Assembly: GCA_916610825.1 (NCBI GenBank)
Contig: OU744449.1
Span: 22,147,793 to 22,211,792 of the forward strand
DNA length: 64,000 nt
Reading direction: 5' to 3'
From: Haliclystus octoradiatus
Taxonomy: Eukaryota; Cnidaria; Staurozoa; Stauromedusae; Haliclystidae
Below the pieces are notes generated by a model. It was not told the DNA's origin, did not search any database, and saw nothing but the letters and a program-made list of their open reading frames with translations. This document shows, piece after piece, positions 8,830 through 37,345 of this stretch; position 1 is the stretch's first letter, and every line of letters begins with the position of its first letter. Made by a program: the position numbers and the translations under genes.

Positions 8830-11800
8830 TTTCCTTCATTTCATTTCTTTCACAACACATATTTCAGTTTGGCCGGTAGCCTAACTATATATTTTATCTA
8901 GACTATGCAAATCCAATCCTATACACATTTACGTGGTGTTGTGTTCAGAACAAATGAGTCTCAGATTAGACAACAACGCCAACGCCCTCGCCCAAGCGGC
9001 ACGCCCAACGACTAAAACTCTATAGCAAAGTATTACAGTGTGTAGGTAAATATGTAGGCTAGAGGTTGAACTACGCCTAGATATAGACGTATTAGACAAC
9101 AATTAATACGTCTATGGGCCTAAAGTAGACCTACTAAGCTTTACTAACATAGGCCTAGGGCCTACCTACAGCCTACTTACTTTGCATCCGAACTCTCGGT
9201 TTCCGGTGATTGACTAGTTATTGTATACACTGCATATCCATATTGCACACTAGTCATGGTTTATTTTCCACCATTGAGAATTCGGCAAGATATAATTCGA
9301 CGTTTTGGTTTCAGGAAAGCAGACTCAAAAGACTGCTTAGCCCAGACAGAGTTTTATAGGGTTTACTTAGGCAAGAGCCTCTATCCCGTGTTCCGCTCCA
9401 TGAAACTGAGAGTCGCTGCACTCGGGCTAGAGGAATTTCTTACTAAAAGTTGGCCCACCATTTCAGAATTCGGAAATGCCCAATCACATGCGACCTTGAG
9501 ATCACGTGGAACTGTAAGCCTTCTTGATTGGTTGAAATATCGCTACGTCATTTTTTCAATAATTTGCAAAATTTCAAAAGTCTGCTTCCATGCTTCGAAT
9601 CATTCTTCGTTAATAAGTTTATTTAATTTGCCTGCCTATCCTGGAGAATTGAAACGCTGTTTTCAGTATATTTAATTAGACTGAATTGCTGTCTTTACTT
9701 ATTTCCTATAATGTTTAACAACGTGGACATTTTGTCACTGGATTTGAATTATAATAGAGTTTGTTTATGAGATATTATCTGGTGTTGGGTTTTAAACTTT
9801 GATAAGCCAATTCGTCAGAAGATTTCTGTTAGCAGCTGGCAGCTGCCTCGAAAAATTGACAGTTAAGTTTGATAAACTCAGCCTATAAAGTACAAAGAAT
9901 GTTGCATTATCATTTATATATACATATGGATGAGTGGCACTTGTATGTTAGATATTGACATTGTCGTACTCTCGTTTGAATCAAGGATATGAAGCATCGT
10001 GTTGTTTTTGATAGTATTCCATAAATATGGGAGCGATGAACGCTAATAGTTTATGACTTTAGAGATGAGCTTATGGCACTGTGTACAATCAGAATTATTT
10101 CGTTCATCTCATCCTTCTATGCATGATGTTGCATCGATCTAGCCTTGCTTTTTTGAGGCTCAATGATGATGTTCAAAGTGTTTAAACTCAATGACTGCAC
10201 ATGATTATAGATACCTACTTCCACAAATAGAGTCTTATGCCTACCAAACTGTTTTCACGATCATGGTCGGTCTTCCAATCGCTTCATGGTAAGTGTTTTA
10301 TTTTGCATAATTCACATAATTTGGGAACAAAAATATAACAACACAGAGACAGAGTAAGGTTTGCTCGATGCCTATATCAACTTGCAGATGCTTTGAATCA
10401 AAATTGTTTTGTTGTAGAACTTGTTGCAGTCTCAACCATTATCTTTGTATTATATCTGCAAGCATATCTCTTGAAGGTGATTCCCTTTCTTCGTGTATCA
10501 CTTATTGTTTCATATGTAGAAAAATTCAATATCAACTATTGTGTAACTTTTTAGATTTCATATAAATATTCTATAAACTTAAGCATGGATTAAGGAAACT
10601 TAAGGATTATTTAAGCATGCTTAGCTTGGTGATCGAACAATGATGATCACCGTTTTCATATAGACCCAGCTTTCTCAGCCGCTAAGAACACTATAGTTTG
10701 AGATGTTGGAATTCAAGTTTCTCCAAAATTAATTTCAGGTCTGTCCTGTTTTATGTGTTGCACAAGGGTAACTTGTGAGTCAAATTTCACTTCAATCTAT
10801 GCAAGAGAATTAATACCCCCCCCCCCCCCCCCCCCCACCTAGAAAATGTGAAACAATCCTCAACAGGAAAATGTTGCTGCTATTTAGTAATAATGTACAC
10901 CAGATGTACACAAATACAGGATCCAGGTTCCGGCATTCTAAATACATAATACTCAAAATACATCAGAGAAGTAAACAAATTAAAACAATATATCATTTCA
11001 TCTTTAGCATTGTTTTGGGCAATTTCTAGGCTCATGTGTCTAAACAGGTGTACAATAAATGTGATTTAGGCAATTACAGGACACAACCAATATAGTAAGA
11101 AATCATCTTTCTACAATAATAATAATTACACAAATCGAATCCTATGCTACAAGCTCTAATAGTTAGTTACTCTATGTTCCAGTGCGGGTGACCAGATGAA
11201 TCCTCTGTCATGTAGGACACTAAATTACATAGATGTTGATCTCTCTTTGCCCAATAGCCTACCAAATACCATTTTTTATACAGATAAGAACGAAGAGACA
11301 TGCTTCCAGACAAGCACACCAACTGATGAAGTTCAGGGAAATCATGCAAAGCGTCCACACAGAACTAATTTTCTGCTAATCAGGCTGGCATGCTCTTAAA
11401 ACAGTTTTATGAAGAGAAAATGGAACTCTTCATTGTTCATGTAAACATTGAAATCCTTATTGGATATTTAATCACCAAGAGGATAAATAAGTCCTAGGTA
11501 TTGTTACAACTTAGTTAGTCTCCATTGGCTTCCTATTATGAAAATCATGGAATAATGTAAATACTTCCTATCGTGAAAATCATGGTATTATAGGCCTACA
11601 CCAGAAATAGGATAACTTCTTTCTGTCATAAGGCATTAGATAAGATTGCCTTACGACCAATTAAGCCCTTTGCGATTTGTAAATGACCTTAGTAAATAAA
11701 ATAGTATGCCTATAAATAAATACCCTTAGAGTTTTAGCAATTCATGTATAGTTATCCGATGCTGCTGTAAGCCGCAAGGAGAATATTTCAACAATCAAAG

Positions 11801-14600
11801 AAGACGGAAGAAAAAGTTGGAGAGAAATCAGCGACTTAAAGCATATATCACATATGTTCAAGTTTCAACCAATTATTGATAATGACACTCATCTATGTAG
11901 TACTTATCTGATTAAAGATGTAAAAGAGATTTACCAATGATCGATTAAATTTGCTGCGTATTGATTCACTTGATTCACGTAGGATAAAATCTTACAGCTA
12001 GAGTTCGACAAAAGTAGGAATCAGAAGATTGGAGCAAATTCAGTAGGAAATTGATATTTTACCATTTATTGGTCAAACATCAACAAAAAATTGAAAAGAA
12101 AATGTTTAAGTGCCTCTGGGATTCCAGAATACTCTTTAGGCTTTATAACAACATATAAATAATAATAATAATTACTAGTATGTAAAGTGTGCTATAGTAT
12201 GCTACTTGGCCCAGGTTAATCCGAAGTATTGGAAGGTTAGAAGTCCTGAAAATGTGAAAAATGAAGAGAAGAAGACAAACAGATGGGCATTGGCCAGCCT
12301 AGCATAAATGAGTCAGTATATGAATATGGATTAGTAAATTTCAACGTTATGACAACAACAGACATAAGTTTTATTTGATCAGTTGCAGTTGATCGTATTT
12401 ACTGTCTTATTAATACCAACCTGGCTAGGTTCGGACCGTCACTCTGCGTCTGCGAAGCAACCTTCTCAAATTCCAGTTTCTGGTAAAGAAAACGACTGCT
12501 TGCTTTACGATAAATTATGTTCTTACATTCAAAACACTTTGAGTTAAATTACCATCAAGAATAAAATGATAATAGAGAGCATTTTGAGCTTTTAGAAAAG
12601 AAACCTGGATAACATATCAAGACGTCGAACTTGGCAATGTCGAACACTCATTTTGTTTTTACTTTTGTCTGTTACTATGGACAGACTCAGAGTATTTGCA
12701 TTTTGCTTCGTTTGGCTGGAATGTTGTTTAAGCCTCTTTCCACGCCTCATGTAATCGAGACTGAACATAGTTGCACAAAATAATGTAATAATATAAGTTG
12801 AAGTGATGGACTTCACTTCTCGTTTAAAATTGAAATTCACATCGAAACAATAACAGAAGGTATGCTGATCATTCATTCATTTCGATTTTAGTTGCTGTGG
12901 AAGTTAAGGTTTGTTATTTCGTTCCATTCTATTTCTGGATTGACGTTTAAAATTGATTATAGCCTAACAAGGCAGGGAGGCCTTCTAGTTATAGCTAGCC
13001 ATGCGGGATGTGGCCTGACCTGCAGCCTTTCTTTGCCTCTCTTCTATCTATTCTAGTGAGATTTATTTCCTTTTTCTAGAATTTGATTAGAAATAATTCC
13101 ATTTACCAAAATCCCAAACAGTATCGTACCCTTGTTCATTTCATTATTCAACAAAGTTAGGCCACCACAATTCAATTTCATTCAGGAAAGAATAGATGTG
13201 GAATAGTCACTATTGCAGAGTTTGTTGTGTACGGCTAAGATCTTAGCCGCATAACAAGCATTTCAATCTTGATCTGGCCGCATCTCTGGTGCTATTTTCA
13301 TTATTTTCCTATATATTTTCAACTAAATCCAGCCGCAGAACAGCGTAAAAGTAAGGGAAATGTTATACTACCAACCGCACAGAAATATGAATTAAAATAA
13401 AACTCAGTCGCACAAATTGCAAACTCTGCAGTCTGGGAATAGTAAAATGTTATTATAGGAAGCCAAGATGGATGTATGTAAAACTTCTCACACCAACGTT
13501 CAACAAGGAAACCACCACTGTAAACAACATAATAAACAAAAGCGAGACAGCGTTACTTCTGTGGGGTTTAGGTAATACACTTGCAGAGCCTCTATGCCAG
13601 GATCAACTTTACTTTTTGATGGTCGATAGCAGAAAAGATTTGATTTACAAACAAACAGGAGATTTACAATAGGTTTAGGCCTACAGGAAGTTCACAATAT
13701 CACAATTACAATAGATAATGACATACGCTAACACGTGACGAAATCACGTGACAGAACAGATAAAAAGAGAATGTTAGACCTACACATACCCTACTCTTTT
13801 GTGGATGAATTGCAGTCTGTGTCGCTGACTATCAGCAAATTCGAACCAAATACATTTCCAAACAGTCAAGGGTGTGGTAGGGCGATGGGTTCGGACCGCG
13901 GATGCGTAACGCATATATGTGGAATGTAAATTTTGCAGCTGACAATAGATGTCTACCCTTAGCTCTTATTATGCAAAAGAAGGTTGCCTTGCTACCAATA
14001 TGTTATGTAGCCTAAATAGTCTTGATTTAAAAGAATAGGATGGTCTTGATAAGATCTACATTTATACCAAATTAATTCTACTATTGGCTCTAAATTCAAC
14101 CGTATTCGGGATAGGCTTATTGACTTTCTATTGAGCAGTACCACTATCATATTGTTATTAATTAGTAATAGAAATAATTACCCAAGAGCCAAAATTTTCG
14201 TTCCATCACTGTATACGCTCTAACTGTGTCGGTTGCCAAGATATATCTCTTTGGACTAACTGATACAATGAAAAACTTGGAGTAGCTAGTAGAATCTTAG
14301 TAAAAAGTTATATATTTAATAAAAAAAATAGCTCCGCTACGCTCGGACTCATGGTGAATAATATAATAATCAATTAAACCAATTGAAATCAAATTCAATA
14401 GATCAATTCAATCAAATCATCATGCAAAGAAAAATAAAATAAAATAAAATTCGAAAAAGTAAATCAATCCAATCGAATGATATAAAAATCAGATCAAATA
14501 AAAAAATCAACTTCAATCAAATAAAATAAATTATAACAATATCCAAATAATATAATAATATAAAGAAAACTATATCCAAATAATAAATCAAAGAAAAAAG
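8830..14600. other. Gene-poor stretch
   Basis: No spliced gene or known domain was found. Open frames at 9256-9675 (139 codons) and 10368-10565 show no family resemblance and no splice context. The stretch holds a 21-base C run (10816-10836), a dispersed miniature repeat at about 12000-12145 and many TAGGCCTA-like words. It may contain regulatory sequence for ERCC6, but nothing specific can be pointed to. Confidence 0.45.
12000..12145. repeat. Dispersed miniature repeat, GGGTCGGACAAAG family
   Basis: It begins AGAGTTCGACAAAAG and contains GGTCAAACATCAACAAAAAA and GGGATTCCAGAAT. The same series of words recurs in one or other orientation at about 16397-16580, 20090-20262, 23096-23270 and 47160-47340. 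The best-preserved ends read CAGGGTCNGACAAA. No coding capacity. Confidence 0.55.
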
Positions 14601-14620
14601 AAAAAAAGAAAAAAATGTTA

Positions 14621-14690
14621 AGGCAGACCGATGGGAACCCCAGACCCCGCGCGCCTCATGCAAACGCTTCACCACTAGACCACACCAAGA
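14621..14690 (-). repeat. tRNA-derived SINE head
   Basis: On the minus strand the sequence begins near TCTTGGTGTGGTC. It has A-box-like TGGTCTAGTGGTGAAGCG and a degenerate B box in GGGGTTCCCATCGG. It is followed on that strand by a T/C-rich run and AT-rich repeats. The pattern fits a SINE or tRNA pseudogene rather than a working tRNA. Confidence 0.45.
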
Positions 14691-15654
14691 TGTAACAAAC
14701 AAACTGATTTTCACTACTTATAATACAGGTGTGAGTTGTAAATGATGTGCGAAATTGTCTCTTCTTAAGCTGATGTCGCAGCAGAATTAAAACATTTTGA
14801 TAAACCAAATAAAATCATGACTACTGGCTTAGCAATTTGATGTAATAAATAACTTCAGAAAACAATACAAACAATAAATATATAATACTGTCTTGTCTAA
14901 GCCCCCAAACAAATGATGAATTGTCGGTTTAAAAGTTCTCATGGTCAAAACACAACAACAATTATCTTCGAAGTTTCACTTCAAATAGTGATGTTACAGA
15001 ACGATTAAAACCTTTCATTAATCATTTCAAATGACAAGAAGAAGAAAACAATCATGTGTTCTACCAATGAAGAGATAATCACGATGTAAACTAATCCAGG
15101 AGTATTAGAAAACATTTCATTTAATAATGCAATTGTAATCTCGCTAAGCTGCGAGTCGGCCATCATGGCGGGCAATGGAAAAAAATTTTTGTCAAAAAGT
15201 TTGGAATAATCACACAGCATGCCCATTGTATTTTTAACGATAAAATGGTGTTTTTTGTTCGACCTTTGTTAGCACGCAAAGCAGTATGTTGAACGTTATT
15301 TCAAAAGAACAATAGATTTAGTCAAAAATGAAATGAAATAAAATGAAAACGTTTCCACCATGACAGGATAGACTCAACCATGAGTCAACAAGTAAAACGA
15401 TTCCGCCTTTCGTTTTGCGTGTATAATTAAGAATGTAATGTAGACCTGTCAGCCAAACATTAGAGTCAAACTCTCTTGTAATCAATAATATTGTTCCTTT
15501 TTTTTCAAAAGCTTGGACACAAGTCTCCAAAATACCATGTTCTTAATTTTGACAAGGAAAGAGATGTAGGCCCACTGCGCAAACATTTAGTAATGATATG
15601 GTCAAGTAGAAGATAAGTTGTAACTAGAAATTCTTTGTCCCAAAAGGCATTGTA

Positions 15655-15829
15655 CACTACTGACACCAAACCATAAAAACAATTGTTAAATTGCATTGCG
15701 TTTTCATGGCATTTTCACATTTTAATATCGTGAATATGAATGTTTTCATGGTTTTCAAACTTTTTCATGGTTTAAAAAATTTGTAATTTTCATTTTTATG
15801 GCATTTTCATGGTTTTGGTGTTGGTAGTG
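15655..15829. mobile_element. CACTA-type MITE
   Basis: The ends are CACTACTGACACCAAACC (15655) and the inverted GGTTTTGGTGTTGGTAGTG (to 15829), around an interior of TTTTCATGG words. The CACTA terminus is the hallmark of the EnSpm/CACTA group. The flanking triplets (GTA and ATA) are only partly alike. A better copy with a clean 3-bp duplication is at 63643-63850. It lies about 45 bp before the ERCC6 5' splice acceptor. Confidence 0.65.
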
Positions 15830-15849
15830 ATATACATTTTACAGGAAAT

Positions 15850-15873
15850 GTTTGTATTTTCTCTTTCATCTAG
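15850..15873 (+). promoter_or_regulatory. Splice-acceptor-like site just upstream of ERCC6 start
   Basis: TATTTTCTCTTTCATCTAG is a pyrimidine-rich tract ending in AG at 15873, 27 nt before the ATG at 15901. It can be the 3' end of a 5'-UTR intron or a spliced-leader trans-splice site. The glutamyltransferase gene has a comparable site, which makes a general mechanism more likely than chance. RNA data would be needed to decide. Confidence 0.5.
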
Positions 15874-15900
15874 GGATAGGCTACAAGGAACTTTATAACC

Positions 15901-30964
<15,064 letters not shown>

Positions 30965-31840
30965 TGTTGTATATTAACGAACATATTTATTGTATAAAGA
31001 AATTCTTGGAGTTTATAATTTGTAAATATCACAGCTATATATTTAATTTTAAAATGATTTCAGTTTTTGACAGGAATTTTTTATTCATTTTGTAATTCTT
31101 TTATGAAACGAAAGGTCCAAAATGGCTTTAATTTCTTGTCTTTACGTGTTCAGTATTTGAAACCAGTCAAGGATAAATTTTAACGATCACAAATTTAACA
31201 AAATAATAATAATCGATTGCTTTTCGATCCGAAGTTTTGTAATTAACATGAGAAACTGTGTAAGCTGCTCAATTGCCTCTATAGCCCTGTCTTATCACCT
31301 ATATAATACTTTTGAGAATGTTTATTATCGAAATAATACAATGGACTTTCAATTTTCATCAACGTAATACGACACACCCCATCTATAACTTTATGAAAGT
31401 TTCATTAGAATCGGATAATACTAACTCCGTTGTGCTGTTTCTCATTCAAATAATTCATGGTTTTTCTCGATTAAGTTTGTTTGGAGGGAATGAAATTCAA
31501 ATTCAATGAATGCACCGAAAATAAATTTTGAAGATTCTTCGTCAATTTTAATTTCATGGAAACATGATGGAAATTGGTAGTGTTCATTTAAGCATAGTCA
31601 CTAGAATATTCTAGTGACTATGATTTAAGGGTCATTAATAATAAACTAATAACCAGTATGGAATTATTCCTAATATAAAATGACATTATTCTCAACTTCT
31701 CATTCAGTGCTTCAATCTACCAGAAAATATCATTAAATAATACAAACATAACATAGATCTGATCAAGGATCTGATGAGAATATGTGATGAATTTTGAGTT
31801 AAGACATTGTGACGTCCCTTTTAAAATCCAACTGTGTGAC
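30965..31840. other. ERCC6 3' flank
   Basis: AT-rich sequence after the stop codon with no further gene. A perfect 30-bp palindrome lies at 31593-31622. A possible polyadenylation word AATAAA occurs near 31521, but I cannot tell whether it is used. Confidence 0.4.
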
Positions 31841-31848
31841 GTACGTGC

Positions 31849-32584
31849 TAGCCTGCGCGCAGACCTAAATCTTTTTTTTATGATTAGGGACCGTTCATTA
31901 TTTATCCCACGGGGGGTTACCGAAGAGATTGGGGGTGGGTAAACTAGATTTTGATTGATGAAAAGGGGGGTAATTTTTTTTGACCATGTTTTTCTTTGAT
32001 CTTGATAAAATATCGAATTTGTTCAAAAATTATTCAACAAAATAAAAGTAGAATATGTGAATAATATTAAATAAGAAAGTCCAAATTAAAGTTACTCCTT
32101 ATCGCTGTTGATTGGAGAATTATCCAATGTGTTCTTTGAATCAAATTATTCCTCATGAGTGATGATTGCTTGTGCCTGTGCTAATTATGGGGCAACATGA
32201 CTTACAACGATAACACGTTCATGAAGGGCTTCAGAATCATGAAAACTTTTATTTTCTGAATAGATGTTGAACTATAATATTGAGTTCAGTTTTACAATAT
32301 GAAAATAATTAAAAAATCAGTTATGCTTCACAGATACCCAAAATACTATTAATAGGCATTCGATTAAAGTTATTATTCAATCAGTTGCTTGTTAAAGAAG
32401 ATTAAAGTATTTGGGGGTGGGTAATTTATTTTTTTCCACTTAAAAGGGTGGGTAAGAAAAAAATTTCCAGAGAATTTCGGTTCTCTTCTGTAACCCCCCC
32501 CCCCCCCCGTGGACTAAATAATGAACGGTCCCTTAGTAGTAATAAATGATCATAAAAAAAAAATTTGGGTCTGCGCGCAGGCTA
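31849..32584. mobile_element. Foldback element with 9-bp target duplication
   Basis: The ends TAGCCTGCGCGCAGACC (31849) and inverted GGTCTGCGCGCAGGCTA (to 32584) are flanked by an exact 9-mer CGTACGTGC at 31840-31848 and 32585-32593. Inside, a second inverted pair AGGGACCGTTCATTATTTA/TAAATAATGAACGGTCCCT (from 31886 to 32533) is joined to G-rich and C-rich runs. It is either one element with two-step termini or one MITE inserted in another. The interior has no transposase frame. A 9-bp duplication suits the MULE group. Confidence 0.75.
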
Positions 32585-34125
32585 CGTACGTGCGACCTCA
32601 CTACAGTTCGAATCTCACTTCAACAATCACAACACTGAGGCCCACCAAGACAATCTAGGGGACTGCCTAAAAGGGTGACCATGACCATGACCGTGACCGG
32701 TCACGTATGTCTAAAAGGGTGACCGATCGTGACTTTTAGAAAAAGGCAAAAAGAAGATAGAAATAAGACATTGGGCATAACAAACACAGCTTGGCTAATT
32801 TATATGGCTAAATGCAATCCAATTCTTTACTTGTTAAAGAAATTTAAGAGTTGATTTTGTCGTGTTGAGTCAATAACAAACTGGGAATTTCTGATAGGCG
32901 TCTAAACCGATGACTAACCCATGCTGTGACGGGACAATAGAAACCATGCTTAGAAGTGACAAAGTTTCAAACTGCGAACGTTAAACTCCAATGTTCAACG
33001 TTCGCACCTTCTTCTAAAAAAGTCCAAAACGAGACGGTAGTCTTGACGGCGGGCTAAACTTCGGTCGGTATTAGTTCATAGTCAACATCGGTCCCTAGCG
33101 TCGTCGCGCGCCATGTCCAGCGCACATAGAGTGCAGCGCGCTATCCTCGAAATAATTATATATATTGTGAGTGAGGCTGTTTATTTCTTTCCCGGGAAAT
33201 CTCAAAACGTGCTGTGCAGAAAAATACAATTAATTTGATCATCCTTTAATTCTTTATCAATGAATTTAATAATCCTATATCTTTTGTCTGTCCTAGTGCA
33301 AAACTAATACAATGTGTTCAACATTATTTCAAAACTTTAATTAAGCTCTTGTAAATTTACAAATAGATAGAATAGATGGTTAATAAAAATGTGTAAATAA
33401 TATAGTATTGTATGGCACGAAGACGAAGAGGAGGAACTCATAACTTTTTCAAATCGAGATGAGTGTGCACTACTTCGAAATCTACAAAAAGCAAACAACT
33501 ACAGCCTGGAGGCTGAATTATTAATATCATTTAATGAAAAAGAATTGAAAAAATTTATTGGATATTAAATAATTTTTTTTGCATATATAACCTGAATCAA
33601 TCTTATCATAACTTGTATATATATATCTTTTGTAACAAAAGGGCTGGGATTGGAAATGAAATTGATCTTTTTGCGTGTACACAGAAAAAGAAGCTGAAGA
33701 GCTCCTCCTAGAAGCGAAGAGTCAATATTTGCTATAATGGTCCATGTTTGCCAAGAAAAGTATTTCTTTTGGGTTTGACCACACACATAGAGGAACAATA
33801 GTTATATTTTGTAAGGTGGCTGACAGCTCTGATGAGACAGTCAAGAAAATAGATGCCATGCAGGGTCCATCTCCCAAATGTGTCTTTTCATCCTTAGTTC
33901 GCAATTAACAAGGGTTGCCTTACATAATCCAACCATATCATTTTGAATCATACCATAACACATTGACGTAGGGATACATAGAAGTATTCATCATATATCC
34001 CCCACCATGATTCAAGTTTAAAACCATCCATTCTGATTAATTGCATCATTAGATAGCATGGTGTGCTTAAGTCATCAAAAACACATGAAATGAGATAAGG
34101 GTGCTTTGTATCATTACTCTTTATA

Positions 34126-34301
34126 CAGTGACACCTGAACATAACAGACAACTATAAGAGGGATATGAATTGACCACTATATGCAGGTGGCCTTATATAC
34201 AGGGTTGATTCAATAGAAAATACTATTTTAGATATTGGAAGAGTGACCACTATAGAAAGGTGGCTGATGCATAGAGGTGACCATTATAACAGGTTTGGCT
34301 T
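34126..34301. mobile_element. CAGTGACACCTG MITE in the middle transposon
   Basis: It starts CAGTGACACCTGAACATAAC after TA (34124-34125) and ends near TATAACAGGTTTGGCTT before TA. It is the same Tc1/mariner-like family as 4974-5141, more diverged at the right end. Confidence 0.6.
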
Positions 34302-36372
34302 TATTTATTATTTATTGTGCAGAATAATGTTACTTATCAAAATTAGATCTAATTTACAGAGACCTGGTAATTACTACCGCAAAACCCGAATACTGATTCA
34401 AAATTCAAGAAATTGGGGTGCAGCAGCAAAGTCTTATTGTTCGAATTCTCAAATTCCTTGATATTGAGGTACAAGCAAGACAATATTTTTAGTGTTATAT
34501 TTATATGACGTATAGATAAATAATCCTAGTGAAAACAGTAGTAACCTAGATATAATATTTGACTCACAGGTGAAACTGACATCGGCTACTAATCGGCCAA
34601 GAAAAAAATGTCAGTAATTTCCTTCCAATTGAGAGAATCATTAAAAACTTAAGCTGGTTTTGAAGTAGAAGACTCAATTATTCTAAAGTTACCGCGCACA
34701 TTTAGCCATCAGTATCACAGAACAAACTCAAGTGATGTACTGTATTTTGAAACATGACACACTCCAATTAATCAATAATGCTCAAATATAACTAGCAAAT
34801 ATTATAAAGTCAATAATCTTATAATCAATAGTTATATATCGTAAACTAATTTAGAACAGACCCAAGTAAATGACACACATAACCACATAATAATCTAGAA
34901 TACACCATAGCGACATCTGGAGGCTACGCAGTTGAACTCTCCTGTAAATTGAAAATTTGCAACATTAATTGACACTAACCAAGAATAATTAACATCAAAA
35001 GAACTCCAAATTGTCCCTTTTTGGAATAAGGATGTTGAGAGTGGATAAATAGAATAAGTAGAAACAACAACCTATTGCTTTCATATGAATATAATAGATA
35101 TGTTTTAAATGTAGGGCTTAATTTTTTATTAAACAAATGATTATTAGGCATATGGTAATCGTAAATCAAATGTCTTATAATTCTACCATATGTAGCCTAG
35201 CCCTAGTTTAACTAATTGTGTTCAGCTGTTAGTAAACTAATTTACAAAAGGTTAGCTTTGTCTTCGGCAGGTCCAAAACCAGGACACAGCTCAAATTTCT
35301 GATAAAAAACACCAGGTAAATCCCTTTTTTTTATATCTTAAACCACAAGTCCCGTTTCTGAATATCTTGCGCTCCGAGGCAGAAAATAAATTCCACTGAA
35401 TATATTGCTGAATTATTATCTTTGTTTTGTTCAAATCAAATCATGATATATTTATAAATGTATTTTGAGGTTTTAAATAACCAGTTTGTTGTTCAGATGA
35501 GATTTCAAATTTCAAGATATTCACTGAATGCTGTTTTTTGCTGTTGAATGCGAGTTACTTAGAAGTGCGACAAATAATTTGAGATTGCAAAGAACAATTC
35601 ATCAACTTTACTTGTGTTTTTTATCTTGGGTTTTGGACATGCAAGCAGTACTGACTAGCAGGCTGTTACTGTGCAGGATCCTGGAAACATGGTTCCTGGA
35701 AGTCCTCGGAAGGCCAGCAAACGGTGTCTGTAGCTTGCGTGCTTCATCCAATATTATGCCTGTAGAAGATGTTCATATTGTCTAAAAGCCTTTTCAAGAA
35801 TTTTCTAATGCTTTTGAGGGGTTGGAGAAGCTACTTACTGGAAGTGAACATGTTAAGATAGGCATAGGCCTAACCTTGTATGTGTAGATGTAACTAAAAT
35901 GCTCTCTTAAAGTCCACCTTCCAAGTTGTTCTCCACAGGGCACCAATTGCTGTTTTTGCTTTCATTTAATTTCATTTAATTTAATTTAATTTCAGAAAAG
36001 CTGTTAACATTTGTCTAAGGTTTTCAATCTGTTGACATGATTCATAAACCTTTTGTGACACCCTGCTTGATAGTCTATAGCTAAGTATAGAATAAATTCC
36101 TAAATTGTAGGTGAGTTAGCTTAGACCTATGCTATGCACTAAATTTGCTGTTGAAATGGTAAAATGGGTAAGTATTAGTTCATTTTCAACCTATATAAAT
36201 ATAAGGAAGGAAACACTAAAACACGCTCATGGAACACTTGAGGGAAATATAGGCATTAAGCGTAGGCGTAGGCCTAAAGATTTGGGCCATTTGGAACGAT
36301 GTATTGTTAATTACAAAGATTCGGCTGGCTGGATCATTGGCTAGGCCTATGATTCTATGAATGAACTATCCT

Positions 36373-37345
36373 CGGTGTCTGTAAACTGTGTTTACTTGCG
36401 TATGTGCGTAACTTTTACATAAATATTCATAAATTTTCACATTTTACCTTGATCCCAGAAAGGAGGTTGAAGCTGTGCAATATTCTCACCATCTATCGTC
36501 TCACATTGCGCTACAGGATGAGTCTAGCTTGTATGGACATTTGATCTGATATTCTTATTGCTTTTTCACAAGACATTGATTTGTGTAAATAAATATGTGA
36601 TAATATTAAATTTTCCGTTTTCAAATATATTATGCATATTGAACTGAGTCATTTGAATTGCAAGCCGAGGAATACAATATTTCCATGACGTAAAAATAGT
36701 GTGATATAGCCTCTCTTCTTGCTTAATAAGTGTAAAAATGTTGCAGGAATATAATTTTAACAATTGAAACCATGCAAGGTTATGGTAAAAAGATTTAGGA
36801 ATTTAAATTCATTGTCATCATTCGAGAAATTGACAGAAATAATTGCAACGAATCAACGTCATATGAGTATGTCAGAAATACCAAGAGTTTGTATGCAACA
36901 GAAATATAATGTTTGAGATGGGGATTGTGTGACTACCCTTGGATTCCAAATAAATTGTGATGTTTTGGGGTGTTAAAAAGGCAATGCCTTCACGGCAGCC
37001 TCCTTTGACAACTTGATGTCACAGAGTAGTTTCACATCCCTGATCGTCAATGAAAAGCAGTAAAACACATAGTAATACTGCAGGTGTACAAAAAACGAGA
37101 ACGATTGCACAATATCTCCATAAAAATGTGTTTGGTTTTTTATAAGATAAAAGTTAATATTAACATATTTATTTACAAATCAATGTGTCACAAAAAAACG
37201 ATCACATCAAAGGCTGAAACTTCCACAAAGTTAACTTTTATGCACGGATTCGATCTCCTTTCTGGAATAGCGGTGAAATGTGAAAATTTATGAAAATTTA
37301 TGTGAAAAGTACACACGTACGCAAGCATGCAATTTACAGACACCG
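36373..37345. mobile_element. hAT-like MITE in the middle transposon
   Basis: The ends CGGTGTCTGTAAA (36373) and inverted TTTACAGACACCG (to 37345) are bordered by 8-mers ACTATCCT (36365-36372) and ACTATTCT (37346-37353), matching at 7 of 8. Further inward, TTGCGTATGTGCG and CGTACGCAAG extend the inverted repeat. No transposase frame is present in the 973 bp. Confidence 0.65.

Noticed and set aside
9256-9675. 139-codon ORF as a gene
   Set aside because: No recognisable domain, no splice context and no similarity to anything I know; kept only as an unassigned open frame.
10816-10836. Poly-C run (and similar G/C runs near 32497 and 41672) as telomeric or i-motif element
   Set aside because: Simple homopolymer tracts, common in MITE interiors here; no repeat unit or context.
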